Below are positions 17,467 to 25,640 of a stretch of 64,000 nt of DNA, one piece after another; positions within the stretch are counted from its first letter, which is position 1, and each line of letters opens with the position of its first letter. A model generated the notes under the pieces. It had not been told where the DNA came from. It made no database searches and saw only the letters and a program-made list of their open reading frames with translations. Source of the DNA: Bacteroidaceae bacterium. GTDB lineage: Bacteria > Bacteroidota > Bacteroidia > Bacteroidales > Bacteroidaceae. Location of the stretch: assembly GCA_017465905.1 (NCBI GenBank), contig JAFTVE010000013.1:1-64000 (forward strand), in the 5' to 3' direction. The position numbers were made by a program, and so were the translations under genes.

Positions 17467-18348
17467 TCATATCCTATTCCTATACTCACGTGGTGAGAGA
17501 CCAGTCACGCGCTTGAAGTATTTGCCGAAGACCGATTGTGAGGGAAAGTGCAGTTCGTCGGCAATCTGCTGTATGCTCATCCTTGTGGAGAGCAGCAGGG
17601 CCTTGCACTCGGTGATGACGTACTGCTCAATGAACTCCAGGGCAGGCGTGCCCGACTTCTCCTTCACCACTTGCGACAGGTACTTCACCGTCACGCAGAG
17701 TTTGTCGGCATAGAAGGCTACGTCGTGGCTGGTGCGGAAGTGGCGGCGGACGAGTTCCACAAAGGCGCCATACAGTTCATCTTTACGGCCTATGCGCGTC
17801 TCTTGGTCTGTGGTAACATTGTGCCGGGCCAGCGAGAAGGAATAGAAGGTGGCCAATGTCAGGTGCTTGGCAGCTTCCAACTTGTAGGGCGAACCGCTAC
17901 GCTTGGTGAGGTCGATGAGCATCGACAGGTACTTGTTGTATACATACACGTGCTCCACGCCCTCCTGTACCGGATGGTTCTGAATGGACGAACGCAACGG
18001 GTGCATACGGTCGAGGTTGAGGAAGAGGTTGTCAGTAAAGTTCTTCGAATAGATGACAATCTTGTACTCCAAATCTTCGGAGCACTCCAACACCTTATAT
18101 ATAGTGTCGGGCAGGAAGGTCACCACGCTCGGTGCTTGCACCATGTATTCTCTCATGTCGATACTCACGCGCACCCACCCCTTTTCATAGATGATGACCG
18201 TGGTCACGTCGGTCTTGAAGTGTCCCTCGGGAAGCTGAAACAGCTTGTGCTGCGGTAATATGAAGACGTCATTGCCAATGCGGTACTCATCGGGCACAAT
18301 CTGGTTGATGCGCTCGCGCCACTTTACATAAGGTATTTTCTCTGCCAT
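17467..18348 (-). CDS. AraC-family transcription regulator
   Basis: 293 residues. An N-terminal cupin-like sensing region (about 20-130) precedes a C-terminal double HTH of AraC type (about 195-293). In this, TSHDVAFYADKLCVTVKYLSQVVKEKSG and MSIQQIADELHFPSQSVFGKYFKRVTGLSPREYR are characteristic. It is divergent from the cluster starting at 18679 that encodes the 11-residue-repeat proteins, and is the natural candidate regulator of it. The effector is unknown. Confidence 0.9.
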   Translation of the reverse strand: MAEKIPYVKWRERINQIVPDEYRIGNDVFILPQHKLFQLPEGHFKTDVTTVIIYEKGWVRVSIDMREYMVQAPSVVTFLPDTIYKVLECSEDLEYKIVIYSKNFTDNLFLNLDRMHPLRSSIQNHPVQEGVEHVYVYNKYLSMLIDLTKRSGSPYKLEAAKHLTLATFYSFSLARHNVTTDQETRIGRKDELYGAFVELVRRHFRTSHDVAFYADKLCVTVKYLSQVVKEKSGTPALEFIEQYVITECKALLLSTRMSIQQIADELHFPSQSVFGKYFKRVTGLSPREYRNRI

Positions 18349-18555
18349 AAACTACAATCTTGGTACAAATGTCGCTTTTTTCTCCATTCGCTGCAAATAA
18401 AAGTTGAACGATTTATATTCATTGTTCGCTTTTATGCGAATAATATTCGCTTTTATTCTTGTTTGTTTGGCTTATTTAGCGCTAAAAAGGCGAATTTACA
18501 GACAAATAAACCAAAACATTGGATTTAATGGCTTATTTGGCATAAAAAGTCGCAG

Positions 18556-18637
18556 TACCTTTGCATCGCAATTGCGAAGGTTGGCTGCGCTTGTTGAAAA
18601 TAAACGTGGTTTATTCACTCGCTTGCTCAACCTTTGC
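18556..18637 (+). promoter_or_regulatory. Promoter plus hairpin leader (leader family C, copy 1)
   Basis: The -7 box TACCTTTG (18556-18563) is followed 11 bp later by GCGAAGGTTG (18574), which pairs with CAACCTTTGC (ending 18637). Inside it lies a second hairpin AATAAAC-GTG-GTTTATT. The same layout recurs at 44404-44490. The first gene of the cluster starts about 40 bp downstream. The 18404-18670 reading frame across this stretch is not considered a gene. Confidence 0.6.
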
Positions 18638-18678
18638 AACGTCAAAAATGACAAAGCGAAAAGAACCTAACCTGAACT

Positions 18679-18882
18679 ATGAGCGGAAGGCCCAAATATA
18701 AACTGAAGACCACCAAGGTGGAGAAGAGTGTGGTGGAGGCTTACCAGAAATTGGAGCGAAGTGTGGTAAAAAGCTACTTTGCAGTGGAGAATGCCTTCGT
18801 TGGGGCTTACCAGAAGATTGAGGACAAGTTTGTGGATACTTTCTTGGAAGAAGTAACGGACGAAGACGAAAACGATAAATAA
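18679..18882 (+). CDS. Small 11-residue-repeat protein, no signal peptide
   Basis: 67 residues. After a basic N-terminus (MSGRPKYKLKTTK) come four consecutive 11-residue units: EKSVVEAYQKL, ERSVVKSYFAV, ENAFVGAYQKI, EDKFVDTFLEE. An acidic tail follows. The pattern E-x-x-V-V-x-x-Y-x-x-I gives an amphipathic helix with 11-residue periodicity, as in membrane-surface or hendecad coiled-coil helices. The next gene encodes an exported paralog with the same four units. I know similar uncharacterised repeats in other gut bacteria; the function is unknown. Confidence 0.75.
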   Translation: MSGRPKYKLKTTKVEKSVVEAYQKLERSVVKSYFAVENAFVGAYQKIEDKFVDTFLEEVTDEDENDK

Positions 18883-18906
18883 TAACCAATTAAAGTAGAA
18901 AAAGAA

Positions 18907-19230
18907 ATGAAGAAGATTTATTCAGTCGCAGCTGCAATGCTCATCGCAATGGCTGCAACAGCGCAAACAGACAAGAAGTGTGACAACGCATGTGCCAACG
19001 ATAGCATCGTAGCAGACACCATCGTAGTGTATACCCTCAAGACCGGTAAGGTAGGCGAAGGCGTAGTGAAGGGCTACAAGGCCATCGAGAACGGTGTAGT
19101 AGGTGGCTACAAGGCTATCGAGAATGGCGTGGTAAGCGGTTACAAGAAGATTGAGGAGATGTTCGTACAGGCCTTCTTGAACCAAGAGAAGACGGTGGTA
19201 AAGAAGGGCAAGAAGAACGATAAGAAATAA
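18907..19230 (+). CDS. Exported 11-residue-repeat protein
   Basis: 107 residues. A signal peptide (MKKIYSVAAAMLIAMAATAQ) is followed by a short Cys-containing linker (KKCDNACAND), then four units GEGVVKGYKAI, ENGVVGGYKAI, ENGVVSGYKKI, EEMFVQAFLNQ and a lysine-rich tail. It is the periplasmic counterpart of the preceding cytosolic 67-residue protein, 24 bp upstream. The amphipathic helix could lie on a membrane or pair with its paralog-type partner; that is inference. Confidence 0.8.
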   Translation: MKKIYSVAAAMLIAMAATAQTDKKCDNACANDSIVADTIVVYTLKTGKVGEGVVKGYKAIENGVVGGYKAIENGVVSGYKKIEEMFVQAFLNQEKTVVKKGKKNDKK

Positions 19231-19282
19231 GGGGACATTCGATTCAGACATATATTAATAGTTTTAACTTAAACCATTAACT

Positions 19283-19786
19283 ATGAAAAAATTTATAGCA
19301 ACATTCGCCCTCGTGGCAACAGTAATGGGTATGCAGGCCCAAAGTGAAACCAAGGATTTTGTGAACTACGAGCGTGGCTACCGTGCCGACATAGCACTGA
19401 GCACCTCCATCTCCGAGCAGTACAGCATCACCACCAGCCACGGCTACAGCTTTGGCAACGGACTCTATGTAGGTGGTGGCGTAGGCTTCACCGCCGAGAC
19501 CTTCCTCAACTTCGAGGATGAGCCTCACTACCTCGTACCCCTGTTTGCTGATGTCAAGTACACCTTCCTCAACAAGCGCGTATCGCCCTTCGTGTCGGCT
19601 CGCGTAGGTGGCATCTTCAATACCGAGTACCAGATGAACCGTATGCTCATCAACCCCATGGTGGGTATCGATGTACGCCACTTCAGCATTGGCCTCGGCT
19701 ATGAGCTGCAGCACAACTTCAAGGGACTCATCGAGAACAAGGCTTCTATGCACAATGTGCGTCTGAGCGTAGGGTATACATTTTGA
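19283..19786 (+). CDS. Small outer-membrane beta-barrel protein
   Basis: 167 residues: signal peptide (MKKFIATFALVATVMGMQAQ) followed by alternating amphipathic strands with frequent Gly and aromatic residues (GNGLYVGGGVGFTAETF, FADVKYTFL, VSPFVSARVGG, FSIGLGYELQHNF), ending in VRLSVGYTF with the terminal Phe usual for barrel insertion. It probably forms an eight-stranded barrel. It is 52 bp downstream of the repeat protein and on the same strand. Confidence 0.75.
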   Translation: MKKFIATFALVATVMGMQAQSETKDFVNYERGYRADIALSTSISEQYSITTSHGYSFGNGLYVGGGVGFTAETFLNFEDEPHYLVPLFADVKYTFLNKRVSPFVSARVGGIFNTEYQMNRMLINPMVGIDVRHFSIGLGYELQHNFKGLIENKASMHNVRLSVGYTF

Positions 19787-19842
19787 TTTTATGGAGCCAA
19801 AAGGAGATAACTCCCTTTACTCCACACGTTATTCCAAATATC

Positions 19843-19880
19843 TACTTTTGCATTGCCGTTCTGCTCGCAGACGGCAATGC
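19843..19880 (+). promoter_or_regulatory. Promoter with a perfect hairpin at the start of the acyltransferase transcript
   Basis: The -7 box TACTTTTG (19843-19850) runs straight into GCATTGCCGT, which pairs with ACGGCAATGC (19871-19880); an inner CTGC/GCAG pair extends the stem. No T-run follows, so it is more likely a 5' leader structure than a terminator. It suggests that 19962 onward has its own transcription start. Confidence 0.5.
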
Positions 19881-19961
19881 TTTCACACATACGCATCACC
19901 ATGTCACGCACAACACCTATTCGTATAGCATCTCTTCTATTAAAATACATTAACCAAACCT

Positions 19962-21272
19962 ATGCTGTCCAGTAATTTCAAACTTAAGATTCGTTCGGGC
20001 GAGTCGTTCCTCTATCGCAAGGAGGGTACCGAGAGTCAGGTCTTCGAACTCCGTATGCGCGACAAAGTGTCGCACTTCGCCTTGCAGAATGCCTGCCGCA
20101 AGGCACTCAAGCGCTTCCCCTATTTCAATAGCAGTTTCAAGATAAAAGGCGAGTCTATCTACCTCGTGCGCAACAAGGTGAAGCCTGCCGTAGAGCGCCG
20201 CCGACATCTGCGCCCCTTAGGTGGAGCACGCACGCAGAAGAACATGCTCGACATCACCTTCTACGACAAGAGCATCTTCGTGGCCTTTCATCACGGCATG
20301 TGTGACGGACGCGGCATCATGCCATTCATCAAGACGCTGATGTACTATTACCTGCGCCGAGTGTACAAGCTGCGCGACCTCCATATCCCCGATGTGCGCC
20401 TTGTGGGCGAGGAGATGCTGCACGGAGAGACGTCCGACCCCGTGAGAGACGGCAACTTCACGTTCGACCCCGAAAAGGTGTTCCGTGTAGACCGCACGGG
20501 ATTTGAGCTCCCAGGAGTAGACCAGGAGGGGCCTTCGCCCACGCTCAACTATCGCTACGAGCATACCTTTGAGCTGGATACCTTCATGAAGGTGTGCAAG
20601 GAGCACAATGCCACGCCTCCCATACTGATAGCCATGCTCGTGCAGCGAGCCATCCTCGACGTATGCCCCTTGGCCGACAAGCCCATCACCTGCTTCCTCA
20701 CCTGTGATTGGCGCGAGCATATAGGTCTGCCCAATACCTTCCGCAACTGCGTCAGCTCCATCTATCTGCCCTACAGGAAGGAGGACCACGGCAAGGAGTT
20801 GCGTCAGCTGGGTGCCGAGTACCGCGAACTCATAGCCCGGCAGAAGGAACTCGACTCGGGACGCTGCAGCGCCAGCATCATCAAGTACCTCTCCGACACG
20901 CTCGACAAGCTCTCCACCTACGAGGAGAAGAGTGCTATGGCCGAGCGCATGGCGGGTATGGCTGCCAACACCTTCAACCTCAGCTATACGGGACGTGCCA
21001 ACATGGGCGATGCCGAGCAGTACATAGAGTCTATCCACCCTTACATGAGCGGTAGTAAGGGCGTATGCATACAGATGATGTCGATTGGCGATGTCATCAC
21101 CGTGGACTTCTTGCAGAGTTTCGGCTCCTCCATGTATGTCGATGCCTTCTGCAAGCAGTGCCGCGAGCTGGGCCTCAAGTTTACGGGCTCGCAGGCCATA
21201 CCGTTCAGCACACCGCGCGACCGCATACGCAATAAGAGTGTGATGAAGCTGCTGCAAAAGATGTTCAGATGA
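19962..21272 (+). CDS. Condensation/alcohol acetyltransferase-like (CAT superfamily) protein
   Basis: 436 residues, no signal peptide. The superfamily catalytic motif HHxxxDG is present as FHHGMCDGRGIMPF (about 110), the second domain has the NTFNLSYTGR segment, and the protein ends near a basic tail. Such enzymes move acyl groups from CoA or carrier thioesters to hydroxyl or amine acceptors. The substrate is unknown. The next gene overlaps it by four bases (ATGA), so the two are translationally coupled. Genes around it encode envelope proteins, hinting at modification of an envelope lipid or glycan (inference). Confidence 0.75.
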   Translation: MLSSNFKLKIRSGESFLYRKEGTESQVFELRMRDKVSHFALQNACRKALKRFPYFNSSFKIKGESIYLVRNKVKPAVERRRHLRPLGGARTQKNMLDITFYDKSIFVAFHHGMCDGRGIMPFIKTLMYYYLRRVYKLRDLHIPDVRLVGEEMLHGETSDPVRDGNFTFDPEKVFRVDRTGFELPGVDQEGPSPTLNYRYEHTFELDTFMKVCKEHNATPPILIAMLVQRAILDVCPLADKPITCFLTCDWREHIGLPNTFRNCVSSIYLPYRKEDHGKELRQLGAEYRELIARQKELDSGRCSASIIKYLSDTLDKLSTYEEKSAMAERMAGMAANTFNLSYTGRANMGDAEQYIESIHPYMSGSKGVCIQMMSIGDVITVDFLQSFGSSMYVDAFCKQCRELGLKFTGSQAIPFSTPRDRIRNKSVMKLLQKMFR

Positions 21273-22246
21273 AAAAGTATCTCCTCGTATTCTCTACTGC
21301 ATCCTTGCTGTCCTCCGCCGTAATGGCTCAGGAGGGGTTCTTCGAGAGATTCGTGTTCAGGCCCGATACGATCTATGCTGTGCGCTATCCTTTCCGATTT
21401 ACTATACGCCCTAACGTGGGCACCACTTTCGGACAGTACACCTCCCAATGGACTGCAGGAGACACGCCCCATAGCTATAGCCTGATGTCGTCGCCAATCT
21501 TCAAGGCGGGCTGCAGCGTATCGTATCTGGGCATTACCGCAGGTATTCACCGCGATGTGAAGCGACTCTTTGGCGAGACCGAGGAGACGGAATACAGCAT
21601 CAGCGGATACACCCCGATTGTGGGTGGCGAACTCTCCTATAGCTCCTCGCACACCCATACGATGAGCAGCAAAGGTGATGGTGAGACGCTATGGCAATTA
21701 CCGCTCGACGGGTGTCACACACGGCGTTTTCTGGCCAATGGCTACGTGGTGCTCAATCCTCGCCGCTTTTCACTGCCCGCCGCGCTCACCCAGCGTTATA
21801 AGCAGATACGTAGTGCTGGTAGTGCTCTCCTTGGAGCATCTCTCACGGGGTTCCGTATGGATGTGGATGTAGCACAGTTGCCACCCCAGCTAATCGATGA
21901 GAACACTCCCTACGACTATGCCCGCCACATCATCTACACCGCAGCGAGCCTTGGTGCCGGCTATGCCTATAACTGGGTGCTCCCGGACAACTGGATGCTG
22001 CACGCCTCGTACCTGCACACGCTCTCGCTCTACCACTATGGCGAGATAGCCTTTGCCGATGGCACTATCCCCTTTGGTCACAAGCTTAACCAAGGCGGCA
22101 TCGTACGCCTCGGCTCGGTATGGGACATCGACCGCTATTTCGGTGGCTTCACAGGGACGATGCAGATGCAATGGATGAGCTACACCCCCATCCATACCTT
22201 CGACTTCCATGTACGCACCCGCCTCTTCTTCGGCTTCCGGTTCTAA
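21269..22246 (+). CDS. Exported outer-membrane-like protein, DUF4421 type
   Basis: 325 residues with a signal peptide (MKKYLLVFSTASLLSSAVMAQ). The middle segment GYVVLNPRRFSLPAALTQRYKQIRSAGSALLG resembles the DUF4421 signature I know from Bacteroidetes, and the protein ends in a barrel-like strand (VRTRLFFGFRF). It overlaps the acyltransferase by four bases, so they probably act together. Outer-membrane location and family assignment are by motif recognition only. Confidence 0.65.
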   Translation: MKKYLLVFSTASLLSSAVMAQEGFFERFVFRPDTIYAVRYPFRFTIRPNVGTTFGQYTSQWTAGDTPHSYSLMSSPIFKAGCSVSYLGITAGIHRDVKRLFGETEETEYSISGYTPIVGGELSYSSSHTHTMSSKGDGETLWQLPLDGCHTRRFLANGYVVLNPRRFSLPAALTQRYKQIRSAGSALLGASLTGFRMDVDVAQLPPQLIDENTPYDYARHIIYTAASLGAGYAYNWVLPDNWMLHASYLHTLSLYHYGEIAFADGTIPFGHKLNQGGIVRLGSVWDIDRYFGGFTGTMQMQWMSYTPIHTFDFHVRTRLFFGFRF

Positions 22247-22331
22247 CATTAATAAAATATAAATAATCTGGTTTTAAGCTATAGAATATCATATTTCACG
22301 TAATTTTGCAAAATATAGACCTAAACAGATA

Positions 22332-23555
22332 ATGAAAAAACTATTCATAGCCATCATATCCGCCCTTCTCTGCCTGCCGCTTGCTGCGGTGGAGCGTGAG
22401 GACGAGGCGTTTCCGCTCGACACGGCCGACGTGGTGTGGACCTTCACCGAGGGCAACCGTGTGAAGCTGCTCAACAATGCCGATGCCAAGTTCATCGACC
22501 TGCTCACGTGCATCGACACGGCACGCCACTCGGTGCACCTCGAATACTTCAACTTCCGCAACGACTCCATCAACAAGATTATGATGACGCTCTTGGCGCG
22601 TAAGTTGAGAGAGGGTGTCGAGGTGCGCATCCTCTTCGATGACTTCGGCAACATCTCCAACGACCGTCCCATTCGTCGTAAGCACTTGCGTGAGATGCGC
22701 GAGCTGGGATTCAAGATTAAGCCCTACGACCCCATGCAATTCCCATGGATCAACCACGCTTTCCATCGCGACCACCGCAAGGTGGCTGTCGTGGATGGGC
22801 AGACGGCATTCATCGGTGGTATCAACGTGGCCGACTACTACGTCACAGGTTTGCCCGGGGTAGGCGACTGGCGCGATATGCACTTGCGCATCGAGGGACC
22901 TGCCGCCAATATTGTTCAGCGCAACTTCATCACCATGTGGAACGCCGAGACCAAGGAAAAGCTCTCACCTTCCGACTACTGCCTTGCCCATACGGCCTAT
23001 GCCGATGGAGTGCCCGTAGCCATTGTCAACGACCATCCGCGCCATAGCAATGGCGATATTCTCGATGCCTATCTTTGGCTTATCGGTGAGGCCAAGTGGG
23101 AAATCAAGATTGTCACGCCCTATTTCCTGCCGCCACCTAGCATACGGCGTGCTTTGACCCATGCCGTGGAGCGTGGGGTCGACGTGCAGATACTCATCTC
23201 GGCCAAGGGCGATATTGCGCTCACCCCCGAAGGTTCCAAGCGTATGGGCTACAAGCTCACCAAGCGGGGTGTCAACGTGTTCCTCTTCAACGGCGGCTTC
23301 CACCACTCCAAGGTGATGTCCATCGATGATGACTGCTGCATGATAGGTTCGGCCAACCTCGAGAGCCGAAGCCTCTTCTACGACCACGAACAGAATGCCA
23401 TCGTGGTGGACACGGCCCTCGTAGACGACTTCGTGGAGATTTACGAGGCCGACAAGCTCAACAGCGACACACTCACCCGCGAACTCTACAAGAGTGCTAC
23501 GCCCTGGAAACGCTTCGTGGGGCGCTTGGCAGTGTTCCTAAGGCCTATATTGTAA
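22332..23555 (+). CDS. Phospholipase D/cardiolipin synthase-like protein with signal peptide
   Basis: 407 residues. Two HKD motifs are intact: HRDHRKVAVVDGQTAFIGGINVADYY and HHSKVMSIDDDCCMIGSANLESRS, with the downstream acidic region FYDHEQNAIV. The length is close to cardiolipin synthases, but instead of two membrane spans it begins with a signal peptide (MKKLFIAIISALLCLPLAAV). It therefore probably acts in the periplasm on phospholipids. It has its own promoter (TAATTTTG, 22301-22308). Confidence 0.88.
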   Translation: MKKLFIAIISALLCLPLAAVEREDEAFPLDTADVVWTFTEGNRVKLLNNADAKFIDLLTCIDTARHSVHLEYFNFRNDSINKIMMTLLARKLREGVEVRILFDDFGNISNDRPIRRKHLREMRELGFKIKPYDPMQFPWINHAFHRDHRKVAVVDGQTAFIGGINVADYYVTGLPGVGDWRDMHLRIEGPAANIVQRNFITMWNAETKEKLSPSDYCLAHTAYADGVPVAIVNDHPRHSNGDILDAYLWLIGEAKWEIKIVTPYFLPPPSIRRALTHAVERGVDVQILISAKGDIALTPEGSKRMGYKLTKRGVNVFLFNGGFHHSKVMSIDDDCCMIGSANLESRSLFYDHEQNAIVVDTALVDDFVEIYEADKLNSDTLTRELYKSATPWKRFVGRLAVFLRPIL

Positions 23556-23653
23556 GTTTGCGAGATGGTCTTGTCGTGTTTTAATAGTAATGATGCTGTA
23601 TTAAGCTCAAAATTATATACATTTGCAAAAGCAACCTACGACACCTCAAAACT

Positions 23654-24322
23654 ATGCAAAAGCAATACACCTATTCCCTACCCGAAGAGATTGTCAATAT
23701 GAGCACCCACGGCGTGGGACTTGCCATGGCTCTTGCCGTGTGCATATACTTCCTCGTGCTGAGCAGTGGCAGTGGTTCCTGGTTGGTACCCTTCAGCTTG
23801 ACGCTGTACCTGTTTGGTGTGGTCAGCTCGTATGCTGCTTCTGTACTCTACCATTCTATCCCTTCTGCTCGGGCCAAGGCCAAGGCGCGGGCACGCAAGC
23901 TCGACCACGCTGCCATCTACTGGCACATTGCCGGTAGCTATACCCCACTCACGCTCATTGCCATGCGCGATGGAGGCGCACCCGTCTGGGGGTGGGCGAT
24001 ATTTGCTTTCGTATGGCTATGCGCTATTGTGGGCACAGCACTCAGCTTCCGCAAGATGAAGGCGCAGAGCTATCTCGAGACCACCTGCTATGTGCTCATG
24101 GGACTCACCATCCTCGTGGCCTTCAAGCCCTTCTACGACACCTGCGGGCTCCCCATCGTGCTATGGGTAGTGGGCGAAGGTGTGGCCTACATCACGGGAG
24201 CCGTGCTCTATAGCTTCAAGCAGATACCCTACATTCACTCCGTCTTCCACGTGTTTGTCATCCTTGGCGACATCTGCCACATGATAGCCACTTGGATGAT
24301 GCTACAGATATTCGTATTATAA
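23654..24322 (+). CDS. Hemolysin III family (PAQR-like) membrane protein
   Basis: 222 residues with seven membrane spans. Conserved metal-site positions are present: HGVGLAMAL near the N-terminus, VLYHS, LDHAAIYWHIAGSYTP, and HSVFHVFVILGDICHMIA at the end. Bacterial members affect membrane homeostasis or cation balance, and the hemolysin label is historical. Promoter TACATTTG is at 23618-23625. It follows a phospholipase gene, so both concern the membrane, though each has its own promoter. Confidence 0.9.
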   Translation: MQKQYTYSLPEEIVNMSTHGVGLAMALAVCIYFLVLSSGSGSWLVPFSLTLYLFGVVSSYAASVLYHSIPSARAKAKARARKLDHAAIYWHIAGSYTPLTLIAMRDGGAPVWGWAIFAFVWLCAIVGTALSFRKMKAQSYLETTCYVLMGLTILVAFKPFYDTCGLPIVLWVVGEGVAYITGAVLYSFKQIPYIHSVFHVFVILGDICHMIATWMMLQIFVL

Positions 24323-24588
24323 ACACACGTCTCCGTAGAGTCAACGGCACTGTAAACGCCAGTTGTTAATGGTGTGGAATATCAAATCCAGGCAGATGAG
24401 AGCGTGATACAATGTAGATAGCAGAGGCATATCACCTACAACGAGCCATTTGTTTGCCAATATATAACACTTCAAAAAATGCCCATTTCATCGTAGTTTT
24501 GTATATTGTAATTTTTTTGTAACCCCAAAATCTTGTATTCAAGGATGGTGCAACATAACTTTGCATCTGCATAATCAAAAAACAGAGC

Positions 24589-25464
24589 ATGATGAAGGGT
24601 TCATTAGTAAAAGGCTTGATGGCAATTACATTCTTGCTGATGCTTCCGCTCTCGGCAAAAGCCACAGCGCAGGAGGGAGATATTATTTATATCAATGGAG
24701 AGAAATGGTTCCTGTTGGGTAAGCCACTAAACTATGACGATGAGCTATATGCGAAACTAAATGAATTCTTACCGAAGAACCGTAGTTGGAGCACAGCAAA
24801 CTGGAGCGGATACACCGGCTATTGGGAGATTGTATATGGACGGCTTTACCTAAAGAAGGTGGTGGTGTACGTGTATGATAAGCTGATGGATACCTATCTG
24901 GACATCACATACGATGCCTATGACTTGAAAGAATTGTTTACACCCTACTATACCGCACATGGCATCAATGCCGAGTGGTATAGCAACAAGGCTGTAACCG
25001 TGGGGCGCGGAGAATGTATCAGGGTCAATAACGATGCGTATGATAGAAACTACGCCGAGGAGCTGGTGATGACCTTTGAGAAGGGGGAAGTAATGAAGGA
25101 AAAGTACTGGCGCAACAAAAAGGTGACCGACGGGTGTAGCCTTAGGGATGGTGCTGGAATGGAAGTGATAAAGCTGTTCCCGTACGAACAATTCCCGGAG
25201 CTTGAGACGCAGCGGGTAATCGTACACTTTAGGAATGTGGCCGTATCTGCTGACGGTAGGTTCAAGGATTGTGATGCTGACCTGTTCTGGTCTAAAGACA
25301 AGTCTATGGAAGAGAATCCCAACCACCCGATTATCATTGCATTCAAGGAGACGATGCGCAAGGTATATCCATGGGAGACATTCTATATCCATGGGAAAAA
25401 TACAATCAACTATGGCGATCGACGATTCTCACTCCCGTTAGGCAAGCGTAGGGTGAAGAATTAA
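24589..25464 (+). CDS. Exported protein of unknown function
   Basis: 291 residues with a signal peptide (MMKGSLVKGLMAITFLLMLPLSAKATA), rich in aromatic residues (WFLLGKPLNYDDELYAKLNEFL, NWSGYTGYWEI, WYSNKAVTVGRGECIRV). Two N-terminal segments look like repeated beta strands. I do not recognise the family. A good promoter is present: TTG (24533-24535), 20 bp, TAACTTTG (24556-24563). The stretch 24323-24555 shows nothing else recognisable. Confidence 0.65.
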   Translation: MMKGSLVKGLMAITFLLMLPLSAKATAQEGDIIYINGEKWFLLGKPLNYDDELYAKLNEFLPKNRSWSTANWSGYTGYWEIVYGRLYLKKVVVYVYDKLMDTYLDITYDAYDLKELFTPYYTAHGINAEWYSNKAVTVGRGECIRVNNDAYDRNYAEELVMTFEKGEVMKEKYWRNKKVTDGCSLRDGAGMEVIKLFPYEQFPELETQRVIVHFRNVAVSADGRFKDCDADLFWSKDKSMEENPNHPIIIAFKETMRKVYPWETFYIHGKNTINYGDRRFSLPLGKRRVKN

Positions 25465-25483
25465 GGGAGATGTAACAACGCGC

Positions 25484-25623
25484 TAAAATAAAATATCCAA
25501 GCAAGCTTGGCGTTTCTCGCTCGTTTAATCGTATCTTTGAGGTAAACCTCGAAGATACTTTCACTCGCTGTGAAAAATATTCAAGCAAGCTTGATATTTC
25601 TCGCTCGTTTGTTCCTATCTTTG
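25484..25623 (+). promoter_or_regulatory. Tandem hairpin promoter (family B) upstream of the membrane acyltransferase
   Basis: Two units of 84 bp each hold a hairpin CAAGC-AA-GCTTG, the words TTTCTCGCTCGTTT and a -7 box TATCTTTG (25532-25539 and 25616-25623). After the first box, GTATCTTTGAGG pairs with CCTCGAAGATAC around loop TAAA. The same two-unit arrangement precedes genes at 44079 (minus) and 56462 (minus) with compensatory stem changes. Confidence 0.75.
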
Positions 25624-25640
25624 CGGTAAAACAGGAGAAG

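Noticed and set aside
18404-18670. 88-residue plus-strand ORF upstream of the repeat-protein gene
   Set aside because: It spans the promoter and the hairpin leader of family C, has no family resemblance, and its C-terminal half is generated by the inverted repeat.
20217-21257. 346-residue minus-strand ORF
   Set aside because: It is antisense to the clearly coding acyltransferase gene, is built from complementary high-GC codons, and lacks any family motif. The same applies to the long antisense ORFs over uvrC and polA.
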